Positions 20,701-31,670 of a stretch of 35,429 nucleotides of DNA are shown here, in pieces; the stretch's first letter is position 1, and each line of letters opens with the position of its first letter. A program made the translations under genes and the position numbers. The notes under the pieces are model-generated. The model made no database searches. It was not told the DNA's origin and saw only the letters and a program-made list of their open reading frames with translations. Location of the stretch: assembly GCA_049999725.1 (NCBI GenBank), contig JBNGIS010027993.1:1-35429 (forward strand), in the 5' to 3' direction. This DNA comes from Haplomitrium mnioides (taxonomy: Eukaryota > Marchantiophyta > Haplomitriopsida > Calobryales).

Positions 20701-20850
20701 TCTATTTGAGTATGAAAGATAGAAAGCAATCAATCTTGATGTGTTTAAAAAATATTCAATCAATGTTATCAACACTTATGTATACCGTGTTAATCTTGAT
20801 GAATCTTTTGAAGTTGATACGAGTAATTAAAGTCATTTAGGAGCCTCATT
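17770..20850 (+). pseudogene. R1 copy 2: DUF7869-like element gene, core deleted
   Basis: This is the fullest R1 copy. A 111-codon frame opens at the ATG at 17770. After one stop the same frame reaches ISCCQNNCLLLC (cysteines at 18211-18228), like the N-terminal CC..NC motif of the DUF7869-type family as I recall it. Frameshifted pieces follow: TVVCKRALQLILSIGNDRIQ (about 18375-18430), DNFFQRHCERLPTHK, then KHWRMHFPNVKIPK with FQTCKEIKLL (about 18670-18750). After a 0.8-kb gap come LHYDQQIKERTKLDRRK and YLGIMVDGID (19752-19781), matching the family's IIIDGMDQ.K block. Then at about 19910 the sequence passes straight to CQLK and LSSM, which in copy 1 lie after the KFKFKLSD and WLPPNG segments. 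The central part, where the conserved acidic core should be, is therefore deleted. The end (to about 20830) matches copy 1. Membership of one family is clear; the DUF number is from memory. Confidence 0.55.
18865..19647 (+). other. Possible intron or insertion within R1 copy 2
   Basis: The gap between the FQTCKEIK and HYDQQIKER segments starts after CAGAG with GTTAAG at 18865. It ends with a T-rich stretch and GCTTTTAG at 19640-19647. The boundaries suit a spliceosomal intron of 783 bp. The interval also contains minisatellite-like phrases (GTGCATAGG, GCGCATGTTGAGTC), so a later insertion is the main alternative. The other copies in the window do not cover this part. Confidence 0.25.
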
Positions 20851-21552
20851 GTTTATTATGTACTTTCAATTTATGTTGAAATTTAGGTTTATTATTTATT
20901 AAATACTTGAGACTTTTATTCATGAAATTCTCAGAATTTATATGCCATCTTGAACTTTTAAGTGTAAAATATTCCAAGTTCATTTTTATCGTCTACAATA
21001 GAAACTTAAACATTAATCATAATCTTCATTTGGTTTGTGAAATATTTTTTGATCCAAAATATACTATATTCTTTTCTTCTATGTTGTTTGCTAGAAGAGT
21101 TTAAGGTTTTGGTATTGATTTTTGGCATCGTTGAACTACTTGCCCAAATTGACTACTTAATCCTTTGCTAGCATGGACTTTGATGTGAAAATTAAAACTT
21201 TTAGCATGCTTTAACTCTAATGTAGAGCTTTGAACCCCTTTTACTCTTAGATTTTGATTCAAAAAATGGAATTGTAAGTCTGCTTAGAGTTTGTTGCGGA
21301 AAACACAACCTTAAGCACATCTTGACTCAGATCTAGAAGTCTAAATTCTATACAAGCATATGCATTGATGCCATACTCGAAACCTCATGCACGCATAAAC
21401 TATTTTGCGGAACTTAAAATCGTTGTTGGCATAGTCTTTGTTCACGAGTGCTCAGATGCTGAACTTGAATTCCTATGCACGCATAGACTTTGATGTGGAA
21501 GTGGAAGCCTTCCACACGTATAGACTCTGATATAGAACCCTAAACCTTGTAC
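20851..21552 (+). repeat. R1 copy 2 non-coding tail with minisatellite
   Basis: The tail matches that of copy 1 (4763-5193 joined to 5583-5933) but lacks the solo LTR. From about 21180 it contains degenerate 37-bp units such as ATGCACGCATAGACTTTGATG at about 21475-21496. It ends at CCTTGTAC and directly meets R1 copy 3 in opposite orientation. Confidence 0.6.
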
Positions 21553-21650
21553 ATCCTCATCAAATGATAAGACTTTGAGGACTTTGTGGTAATCCAAAAC
21601 GGTCTGCCCTTTGGGTCGAGTGATGCAACAACACAAATAAACATTTCGAC
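21553..21650 (-). pseudogene. R1 copy 3, distal fragment
   Basis: On the minus strand this carries TTTATTTGTGTTGTTGCATC, then the GGCAGACCGTTTTGGATTA and TTTGATGAGGAT phrases of R1 (peptide CVVASLDPKGRPFWI). It corresponds to 4290-4385 of copy 1. It stops at LTR copy B and resumes on the other side of B at 25462. Confidence 0.65.
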
Positions 21651-24600
21651 TGTCACTTTGTCATAGCACAACAGTAGCACTCCAACCCCGAAAAGAACAA
21701 CCAAGGATTGAACCGAGCAAGATCTATATAGAAATCCGCTCTTGAACCACTTTTACCGACTTTCCATATTCTTTAGAGAGTTCTGAAACTGCACTCTATC
21801 AGTTCAGAGATGGACCGCTCTCCACTCTAGGCCTGACAACCTTTACTCCACAAAAACCCACAAATACTTCTACTACTCACTAACACAGAACAACAACCAA
21901 GAGTTACTCAAATTGTATGACTAACACTTCTAGGACAAGAAAGCTAATGTACAGGCTGAATTTAAACTTGAGTTGACTCAGAGACATTCACAAGCAACCA
22001 GTTACCCAACTTGCAAGGATATCTCAGACCAACACTCCAGTGCCTACCTACATTACACCACCTGACTTCCCTCAAACTGGATACTCAGGCCACTCCAACC
22101 CAATGTACCCCAGAGCTTGATGCTGAGAACTCAGCTGTGGAACGACCCTCCTGATCGCACATCCACTCGCTGTTCTTCCAACCACCAATCACTCTGTTTG
22201 CTTGTTGAAATGACCACCTATTCCATAGGCACACACAATACTGAACACTCCTTGCTCTACTGCAACCCACCAACCAGTATCCACTGACTGATTGACCACA
22301 GAAGGTTCTCTCCTTAAGAATTAACACATATAGAACAGAACATAATTCAAAGCAGAACTGATTTTATCACTAAACCTCCCACAAACCACAATCTGGAACT
22401 CAGAACCCAGGCCCACCAACATGACACACTCAGACAACTCCTAACATGCACTCCTCTAATGCTACCTAACTGCTTTCTTTGACTGAAAACCTGCAGAACA
22501 TTCACCAAACAACTCTAACTGCAAATTCATACTCCATCCTCAATACTGCTCCTTATGAATCTGCAATAAACAAGTTGAGCAGGGGAACTCACAGACAAGA
22601 ATTCTCTGTATATTTTTTGAAGCACACATGTACAATGAGACTAACTACAGAACAAGGGCTCGCCATCAGGTTTATACCCTCTGACCTGTACTCCTAAAAC
22701 TAACGGATCAATCAAGACTTTACATATTTTACATCTGCCTTGAGAGACTAACTTTTTCTCCCTAGCTCCTAATAAGAACTAACCACTCACAGGTGGTTCT
22801 TAAACTAAACCAACTCGTTTAACTAGTCTACATGGGTTCCGCTCACAATAAGAACTAACTACTTGCATTAGTCCTTATACTAATTTTCAACCCTTCAGTT
22901 ACACATGAGACGTTTCGATCTTTCCGACCGTTTCAGTTTCCCTCTCTCATTGAAACCACAATAAATCACCGATTCGCTATTTAACTTCTCTCCTTGCTAA
23001 CCTTTCCTTTGCCACGCAAAACACCAATAAGTCACCATTTCAGATATCACCGCTTTGCTCCATTGCCATTTCACCAATTTCGAGCCCGTCGAACTCCTCG
23101 GAAAGTGACCTTCCTAACTATTCCCCCCCACTTCGTAACTCCACATCAGAACCATGTAAACTGGGGTGTCCCACTTCGGATCCCCACTTCGAACACTTAA
23201 CGGAAACCCTTTTAACTGGGGTCTCCCACTTCGTAAAGCAAATTGGAACCCCCTTAACTGGGGTTCGCCACATCGGAAGGCGGAGTTTCGAAGCCTTCTT
23301 CAGACTTATGGACCCTTCACGGATCACGGACTCCCCTCGGACCACGGACCCTCGCGGAACATCCTTTTCATTCTTCTCTTTTTAAGTTTTTGAGTTTCAT
23401 CGATTTTCCTCCTTCGTCGACAGATCGCGACAGGTCTGTTCGTTCTTTTCCTTTGTTCAATTTTTACCAGCGGAGCAACATTCCCCGTTGTTGTTCGATT
23501 TTCTTCAGTGCGAAGAACTTCTCCAGCGGTGACATTCTCTCTCTCTACCCGAACGCTTCTTTATGCCTGAACGCTTCTCCAGCAGTGCGATGCACCTTCC
23601 CCCAGCAGATTCCTCTGCTCTTCATTTGGTTCCTTCAAATCTTCTTCATTCGATTGCTCGTAGCAGAGAACAGATCCTCTTTCAATTTTTGTTTTGTTAA
23701 ATTTTGAACCTGCCTCCCGTTTCCTTGTTATTCGATCTTCTCCCCATTTTCGATTGCATCTTCAGCAGCCAGAACCTTCATAGATCTCTTCTTTAATTGC
23801 TCCTCCCGCTGCGGCATTCTTCTTCATGTGATTCAATTGCTTCTCTAGCAGCGACTAGTCTCCATTCGATTGCTCACCAGATGCGACAGATCTTCTCTGT
23901 TTGATCGTTCCTGTAGCACAGCTCTCGTTGTTCGATTGATTTTCTCACCAGCGGCATTCTTCCCTCTGTTCCTGTTCGATCAATAGCTCAGCCACAACAT
24001 GCTCTCATTCGTGTTCTCGGTAAGGAACAGATCCTTGAATTTTCAGAACCATCCGGTCGAACTTTCGTCTCTCGAATCCGTACCCTTTTCGAACTTTCAA
24101 TCTCTTGCCAAATTCGAACTTTCACCCCGTCCGATTCGAACTTTCAAGCTTACTTCCCTTCAGTCCGGATCGATGATAGGTCATCCTTTCGCTCATTCCG
24201 TTGTTACTCCTCTTAGTCACTCATAGAAAAGTTTGATGTAAGAACAATAACTCCCATAAATCCATTTCGAACTTTCTCAGATCATTCGCAGGACCAGTTC
24301 GAACTTTTAAGATCATTCTTTTCTTCATTCTGAATCATCTACATATCACCATTTTGGCCGCTTAATCCTTCCCCGCTTCGGATCCAGTTTAACCAGTCCT
24401 CCTTACTTAGGAAGGTTCAATTCCGCTACATTCTTCAGATTGGACTCCTCGCGGACAACAGACTCTTCAGATTCTTTGGATTCTTCAGATTCTCCGCAAT
24501 CGAATCCCTCTCTTCAATCTTTCTTATTCATTTCCACGCGTAGATACCATGGCCAAGTCATCGCTCCTTCATCGCAGATTTCATTATCGCACAGGCTAAT

Positions 24601-25461
24601 CGCTTTCTTCCTTCTCACCTTTCGTATTCCGCACGGCTTTCAGTGCAGTCTGCAGCCTTCACTTTGTAGCATCCTCTTCGAGCGCAAAACGTGATCGCAT
24701 TTTTATTCGAATCATTCACACTTCATCGACGCACCAAGCAATTCAACACCGCCTCGCAGAGAAGAAATTCTTTCCTTCAATTCGATCTTCTCAATCCGAC
24801 AGATCACAGAGGAGCCTTCACACAGATCGATCCTCCCCATTTCTTCCTCGCGAACTCCACATAGATTAATTCTTCACCTAGATTTCCTTCATATCAATTC
24901 CTCAAACACCACAGTCGATTGCATCACGGCTTCTTCCTGGGTGGTCGCAATAGAGACCTGCCCTCTATCCCATAAGTTTTCTCCAATAAACTAGAAACAC
25001 TATATAAACATTTGACTCTAACCTTCCTTCGAGAGGCAGCCCCACATGGGTGTAAGGCCACCGCTTATTTTCCTGCCCCTAGACGGATCTAGTTCAGGGC
25101 ACAAATGGCAACTTGTCCTCCAATGCACTTCAACTGGCTCCTGGGCAAGCTGTCCATCAACACACATGTAGCTTGATAGGGGCTGGCTGGCCCTCAACTC
25201 CTAGATTAGTTTTACAAAAAAAATATATTTTTCCTTTTTCTTCTTCTTCCCTGAAAAAGAAATCAACTTCCTCGTCACCTAGCCTTCTCTCCTTTCCAAC
25301 TACATCCCAAAATTTCCTCACCAATACTTGTTAACATATTTTTACACTTTACACTCATTATACACAAAACTGAAGCTTTACTACTTCCCTCTCACTCCAC
25401 TGCTCAGAAGAGACCTCCTTCAAGCTGTTTTTGACCTTTTGTCAGGAACTATGCTCCCACA
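21651..25461 (+). mobile_element. Long LTR, family copy B, inserted into R1 copy 3
   Basis: This 3.8-kb block starts at TGTCACTT and ends CTCCCACA. It is matched along almost its whole length by copy C in inverse orientation. The end is well fixed because B and C agree up to TATGCTCC.ACA and then diverge. R1 sequence flanks it on both sides in one orientation, so it behaves as a single inserted unit, most simply a solo LTR. About 7 bp of the R1 target appear lost or altered at the junction and no exact target duplication is visible. It contains the repeated TTAACTGGGG modules (23155-23275) and a promoter near 25001. Open frames within it, such as 23390-23707, lack protein features and are not called. 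Confidence 0.65.
24981..25070 (+). promoter_or_regulatory. LTR core promoter of copy B
   Basis: A CCAAT sequence lies at 24983-24987 and TATATAAAC at 25001-25009. The motif GAGAGGCAGCCCC begins at 25031, followed by GTGTAAGGCCACCGC. Spacing from TATA to motif is 30 bp, the same as in copies A and C. Confidence 0.6.
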
Positions 25462-25692
25462 CACTTCATGTAGGTTGCCAAATTGTATCTTGCTTGATGT
25501 GAAACTACTCCTTCCTACAACCTAGATGCTTCATTATAGATTTCTTGACATGTACAAAATATACATTCTAGTGGAGCCTCTTCCTCTCGTTGGTGAACAT
25601 CAACTTGAGAAGCTATATTAACATTTTGAGAATCATTATAAGTGTTTATAGATTGTGAAGCTAGAAATGTGAATTTTGTTTCAAGTCTTTGT
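25462..25692 (-). pseudogene. R1 copy 3, proximal fragment
   Basis: Read on the minus strand it matches 4040-4285 of copy 1, including ACTAGAATGTAT, CATGTCAAGAAATCTAT and GGCAACCTACATGA. One frame gives NIASQVDVHQREEEAPLECI and FCTCQEIYNEASRL with a single stop. It is cut at 25693 by a small LTR. Confidence 0.65.
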
Positions 25693-25987
25693 TGTCACAC
25701 CACTCCATGTAGATTTCTATTTTCAGACATTTGAGTTTTTCTTCTTTTTATGCCTTAGTATATAAGGCCATGTACTCTCATCAAAAGGTTATCTTTTGAT
25801 GTCAACTGATTGTAAGAACCAAGAGGAGAGCTGAGGTATTGCAGTTCTTGGAGAAGCATGAATTCTTTATAAGCAAAGGTGCACTAATTTTGATATCGGA
25901 AGATCAATACAACACTTTGGAATTTCTTCGAGAAAGCATCGCTCGAAGAAAAACACATTGAAAGATTTGTGAGATTTCTGTCATCCA
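25693..25987 (+). mobile_element. Small LTR, probably copia-type 5' LTR
   Basis: TGTCACACC at 25693 marks an abrupt end of R1 similarity. TATATAAGG lies at 25759-25767. The unit ends in CATCCA at 25987 and is followed at once by TGGTATCTTGG, a PBS-like sequence. The 295-bp length, TG..CA ends, TATA position and adjoining PBS fit a short LTR. I found no second copy, and no polyprotein follows, so copia-type is a guess and the element is probably truncated or non-autonomous. Confidence 0.5.
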
Positions 25988-25999
25988 TGGTATCTTGGA
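25988..25999 (+). promoter_or_regulatory. PBS-like sequence after the small LTR
   Basis: TGGTATCTTGGA begins directly after the LTR end. It shares TGGTATC with the initiator Met-tRNA PBS and then diverges. Confidence 0.4.
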
Positions 26000-27213
26000 T
26001 TGCAATTGAGAAATCTGATCAAAAAATTGGAATTATTCGTGGTGTCTTAGAGTGATGAAAGTTTTGTGAAAGAAATTTTGCTGAAGATTGTGGACTATGA
26101 ACAAATCACAGAAATTCCTGGCTGTTTTGCGTAAAAGCTATTTTATGGCGCAAAAATCTGCTCGCTGGGAGATTTTTTGTGTTGCTTGAGTGATTCTGCG
26201 CAGACTTTTGTAGAAGTCAGGTTGAAAATTTGAAGAAGGCAACGAGTTGTGCTATTGGAAAAAAATCCAAGAAGGAACAAGGGTGTATTGATCAAAGGAA
26301 GGGAGCCATTCTTTTGCTTGAAGAGGAATCGCAAGAAGAGGCTCGAGCAGAGATTTTATCAAGTTGTTGTGCCATTCCTTTTGTTTCTGGCTCCTGAAAC
26401 TTTGTTGCAGAGCAGAATCGTGTGCAAGGTCTGTTTGAGCATAAGCAATTTTGTTTGAGCAGTGGACTTGGTTTTTGCATGCAAATTCTTCATCGAGCAG
26501 AGCTTCATCAAGCAACAATTGCATTGCATTGAATTTTTTTTAGGGGTTTTGAGGCTCTCTTGGATGTCCAGGGTTTGTCGATTAGAGATGTGATTTCGTT
26601 CGACATTTTTGTCAAGAGGCCTACTAGGGATTGCTCGAGGAAGAAATCGACAAAGAAGGAGCTACTCAGATTTTGTCGAGTGGAGAAGCTTAGAGCAAAC
26701 ATAAGAGATTTTCTCTCGTTGATGTCAGACTGTGAGTTACACGTTGTGTTCTATTAGAGAATTAGATCGATTGATTTTTTTTGGTTGATAGAAGGATAGG
26801 CAATCTCCTCCTGTTGCTTGTCTTTGTGAGTGGTATCACGAGATATACCCTGCTTCCCCGATGCAAAGCCACAACCGTGTTTGAAGAAATTCCCATTAGA
26901 GTCTTCTACTGGGGTTGTGGTATTGGTGAGGGTAGTGATGTGCGATGCTGATGTTGTTTTCTTTCCAAGGCGGGAGTAGTTGTGCGTTTTTGTTAGTGAA
27001 GGGAGTTTTGGTTTTGTGCTACATTTCAAGACACTTCGTGGTTGGCCAATTGAAGTTGCGAGTGCATTGACAGTCTCTAGTTATATGTAAGGTTGTGAAA
27101 GCCTCGAAATTGTTCAAGAAGGTTTGTCGAATTATGAAGCTAAAGGCTTTGTCGGTTTCTCCTCATGTCATTTTGATGTTGGGTGCACATTGAATATGAG
27201 AGGTGGGTTAAAG
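26000..27213. other. Non-coding repeat-derived interval
   Basis: No recognisable protein is present. The frames are short and overlap on both strands. The segment 26340-26530 is similar in direct orientation to 28440-28640 (TTTTGTTTCTGGCTCCTGAAA against CTTTGTTTCTGCCTGCTCAAA; GTTTGAGCATAAGC against GAGCATAGGTTTG). The composition, with many TCGAGCAG and TCGACAAA phrases, differs from its AT-rich neighbours. It may be the internal non-coding part of the element that begins at 25693. Confidence 0.35.
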
Positions 27214-28310
27214 TGTGGTTGCAATCATCAATACAACAAAATCTGCAAAGCCCACAAAACGTAAATACTCAATATACAAATATCTTGGAAATACTCAATT
27301 CTTTACTCCAAATGCTCTCACACAAAACACTCTTGCTCTCACTCTTCTAACTCTCAACAAACTCCTCACTCAATGAAAAACCACTCCTCAAGTGCTTGCC
27401 CTCCAATGAGTCTTCAAAGTAGCTCTTCCAAGAGCTCCTCCAAGCGCTTCTCCAAAGGTCTCTCACAACTCTCAAGTCTCAAGTCTAAAATGAAAACAAG
27501 TCCTAACTCAAGCTCCTCTCCTCTCTTCTCCTCCTCCTTGTATACTAGTCTAGATAGTTACTAGGAGTAAAACTAAATAATCTATCACCTTAGGTAAGGA
27601 AACCATGGTGATTATTTCCCTAATTATCAAATCCTAAAAGTGCTCCACAAGTATCTCCACCTTTTGTTTCTTCTTCAAGAAGAAGGTTCTCAGTTGGAGC
27701 TTCTCTTGTCAAAGAATCTTAACAATTGATCCAAGACTTTTCTACCTTGTATTTGTCCCTCCAAACAATTCCTAAGATGATGTTTTGAGATTCTCTCAAA
27801 GAATAAGTCAAAGAACAATTTGACTTTTCTTGACTTTCTCCTCTTTAGTCTATTCTAGAAGAATCTCTATAAAGTCCTTAATACTTATTCAATTTGACTG
27901 TACTATACCTTTTTAGAAAGCTTTTCAACAAGATTTCTATTTATATAATAATATTTGTAGTTATAATCCTTAAATACTCTCTATTTTGACTTTTCTGCAA
28001 ACAACTTTTGTAACTTTGACCGGTTATAACTTCCGCTTTACAAGAGCTTTTTCACTTTTGTAAGCTGTTACTAGTTACTTGAAAAATAAAATATTCCTGT
28101 ATAAAATATCAGTTTCTGAACATTTATAATAAGAACAAAATTTACTCTATACTCAAATCTACACATATTGAAGAAAACCGATCAAATATATGTTTCTTCT
28201 AATAACTTCTAAGTCTTCTCCATACTGCATCACAATGCATCCAATTCAATGATAATGGTCTAATCATATTAAAATTATCACAAAACCATCCCATACCTTC
28301 ACAAAACAAA
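27214..28310 (-). mobile_element. Probable LTR in minus orientation (right boundary uncertain)
   Basis: On the minus strand the block has LTR-like architecture: an AT-rich start, TATACAAGG near 27535-27543, then a long G/A-rich leader (GGAGGAGCTCTTGG, GAGAGTTGTGAGAG). It ends TTGCAACCACA at 27214. The outer end could be near CACAAAACA at about 28310. I found no PBS, PPT or second copy, so this rests on composition and layout only. The serine-rich frame on the other strand (27373-27564) is a by-product of the CTCC repeats. Confidence 0.35.
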
Positions 28311-29394
28311 GTTCTTGTTTTTCAAGTTGTGATTTCGAAGAGTTCTGGGGCTGCAATGTCAAACAGAGGTCTTTAGGTGCAGATTTTGTCAAGAGTCAAG
28401 TAGTTTTTGAGCAAAGGAATTCACATTAGGAGAACTCATCAAGCTGCTTCATCGTCCCTTTGTTTCTGCCTGCTCAAACTTTGTCGCATAGTATAGTTGT
28501 GAGCATATTCTTGTCAAGTTGCTCAGAATCCAAAAAATCGTCGAGCAGATCTTTCGAGCATAGGTTTGTTTGAGCAAGAGAAACTTGTTGAGCAAGGTTC
28601 TTTTTGCACAGGTTTCATCAAGCTGCAACATCAAGCATGCCGCTATTAGAGAAAACATCAGGGAGATTTTGAGCTTGATTTGTGTTGGACATTTGTTGTA
28701 GAGGAGAATCATAGAGCAGAATCGCAGGGTGCTGCAGTCAAGCTTTTGTGATGCCCTTCGAGTAGATTTTTGTCGAAGGGTGTTGTACAATGTTGCATTA
28801 TGGTTGAAGTGTAGTAGAAATCATAGCTCTTGGCAGAAGAATCGAAAGCACTCTTCGACAAAAATTCTGCTATGGAAATCTACAGAGGGAGAAATTTGCA
28901 GGAGAAAAGCGGGCTTTAGGGATTCTGCCCCACATTCATTTGCCATTCTTGCTGCAGAAGTTCATTTGCAGAGGCAGATAATTGAAGAAGAGCATGTTGT
29001 GGTATTTTTGTGAGGGACAAGCTTTAGGTGGAGGCACTTTAGATGGAGAGGTCTGCCGCGTATTTGAGATTGAAAGCAGCTCACATTCTGGAATAGAAAC
29101 AGATCCAGAAGAAATTTGTCTAACGGGTTTCAGTGGTCAAACTGCCGAAGAAGGAAGAACAACTTACAAGCATTTGTTGCAGAGGACAAGTAAACGCCTT
29201 CAGGATTTTGTTGAGAATTAAGTTGAATTCATAGCAAATCTTTGAGCATCAATATGTTGCTGCAAAAGATTGCAATATATGATAGTGTTTCAGGGATTTT
29301 AATTTTCCCCTTTGCTGATCTGTTTTCAATCAAGCAGTGGTTTCTTCGTGCAACAATTGGTCGTTCGTCAAGCATAGGCTCTAGGAGGGTGTCC
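28311..29394. other. Non-coding repeat-derived interval
   Basis: This continues the sequence type of 26000-27213, with the direct-repeat partner 28440-28640. Open frames at 28729-29013 and 28449-28790 overlap on opposite strands without domains. The stretch ends where LTR copy C begins. Confidence 0.35.
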
Positions 29395-29800
29395 TGTAGG
29401 AGCATAGTTCCTGACAAAAGGTCAGAAACGACTCAAAGGAGGTCTCTTCTGTGCAGTGGAGTGAGAGGGAAGTGGTAAAGCTTCAGTTTTGTGGATAATG
29501 AGTGTAAAGTGTAAAAATGTGTATATAAGTATTTGTGAGGACATTTTGGAGATCATTGGCCAAGGAGAGAAGCTTGGGCAATGAGGAAGCTGAAGTGATT
29601 TATTTTTAGAAAAAGAAAATTTGTGGTAAAAGTAATCTAGTTGTTGAGGGATAGCCAGCCCCTATCAATCTACATGTGTGTTGATGGACAACTTGCCCAA
29701 GAGCCAGTCGAAGTGTATCGGAGGACAAGTTGCCCTGTTGTGCCCTGAACTAGGTCCGTCCAGGGGCAGAGTGATAAGCGGTGGCCTTACACCCCTGTAG

Positions 29801-29840
29801 GGCTGCCTCTCGAAAGTAGCTAGTGTCAAATGTTTATATA
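29801..29840 (-). promoter_or_regulatory. LTR core promoter of copy C
   Basis: On the minus strand, TATATAAACA lies at 29840-29831. The GAGAGGCAGCCC motif starts at about 29811, 29 bp downstream. This mirrors copy B. Confidence 0.55.
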
Positions 29841-31543
29841 TTGTTTCTAGTTTATTGGAGAAAACTTATGGGACAAATGCAGCTACAGTGTGTGACGAGC
29901 TGGTGGAGGATTGATTTGTAAGAAGGCTCCTCCTTTGTGATCTGTCGGATTGAGAAGATCGAATTGAAGGAAAGAATTTCTTCTCTGTGAGGTGGTGTTG
30001 AATTGCTTGGTGCGTCGATGAAGTGTGAATGATTCGAATAACAATGCGATCATGTTGTGGACTCGAAGAAAAATGCAAGTGAAGGCTGCAAACTGCGCTA
30101 AAAGCCCTGCGGAATACAAAATGTGATAAGGAAGAAAGCGATCAGCCTGTGCGATAATGAAATCTGTGCTAGGGAGCAATATGCTAAGAAGAGAAACGTC
30201 AGATGGTTAGAAATGCGGAAGCAAAGCTCCTACGATGGAGAAGAAGTTCCTGTCCTGACAGTGAAAGAAGAACTTCAAATATGAATGCAAGGGGATATCT
30301 CTGTGAAGAAGAATTCAAGTAGCGATGAAGGAGCGATGACTTGGCCATGGTATCTGCGCGTGGGGATGAATTAGAAAGATTGAAGAGAAAGATTCGATCG
30401 CGGAGAATCTGAAGAATCCGAAGAATCTGAAGAGTCCGTTGTCCGTGAGGAGTCCAATTCAAAGAATGTAGCGGAATTGAACCTTCCTAAGTGGGGAGCC
30501 CACTTAAGTTGGTTCCGATCAGCCTTCCTAAGTGGGAAGGACCGGTTAAACTAGATCCAAAGCGAGGGAAGGATTAAGCGGCCAAAATGGTGATATATAG
30601 ATGATTTGGACTGAAGAAAAGGGTGATCTTGAAAGTTCAAACTAGTCATGTGGATGATTTGAGAAAGTTCTAATGGATTTACAGGAGTTACTGTTCTTAC
30701 ATCAAACTTTTCTACAAGTGACTAAGGGGAGTAATAATTGAATGGCCGAAAGGATGATCTATCGCCGATCCGGACTGAAGGGAAGTAAGTTTGAAAGTTT
30801 GAATCGGACAGGGTGAAAGTTCAAATTTGGCCAAAGGTTGAAAGTTCAAAAAAGGTACAAATTCGAGAGACGAAAGTTCGACCGGGTGGTTCTGAAAATT
30901 CGAGGATCTGATTTCGAAGATTTCCTTTCCTGTGGAATCAAAGATGGCTGAATCGAAGAATGGAAATTGAATGATTGGTTTGTGATTGATTCAAGTGAAG
31001 GATGATTCGAAAGGAATTGAATGAATGTTGCAATCTGATCCATGCAAGTTCCCTGTTGCGAATTGAAGGAAAGAGGTTGCGAAGGAGAGTCTTTTACCTG
31101 TTGGGCATTGGAAGCTAAAAGAATGTTGCAACTAGTTGAATAAGGCTGCATTGGAAATTCGAATGTCTGGCGGTGTTGCGGAATCGAATGGTGCGTTGGA
31201 ATTGCGAATGACGAGGAATGAAGGGCGATCTGATTTGAATGAAGGATTCAAAATTATTGAAGAGCTTTACGGATTGAGGGGAAGAATGGTCATGCATAAG
31301 AGCTCAATGCGGGGAATAAGGTGAGAAATGTTGAGCAAGGATCGATCAGCTGCAAGCGAGTGATCGGTTGATGGAATTTATGCTGTAATCGGATGAAATT
31401 GAAATTTTTAAAGGGATGAGCAAGAATTGGAAGCGAGTGGAAGGAAGTTCCGAAGTGGAGTCCGCGGTCCGAAGGAAGGCTTCGGAAAGTCGCCTTCCGA
31501 TGGAGGGAACCCCAGTTAAGGGGGTTTCGATTTGTTTTCTGAG

Positions 31544-31670
31544 GTGGGACACCCCGATTAAGAGGGTTTACGTCGAATGTCCATGTGGGGATCCAAAGTG
31601 GGACACCCCGATTAAGAGGGTTTACGTCGAATGTCCATGTGGGGATCCAAAGTGGGACACCTCGGTTTAA
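31544..31670 (-). repeat. 54-bp tandem repeat in copy C
   Basis: GTGGGACACC starts at 31544, 31598 and 31652, an exact 54-bp period. The first two units appear identical by eye and the third is partial and diverged. Copy B has this module fewer times (23155-23275), so C gained a unit after they separated. Confidence 0.85.

Noticed and set aside
27373-27564. Serine-rich small protein
   Set aside because: The frame is produced by CTCC and TCCAAG repeats in the leader of a probable LTR on the opposite strand.
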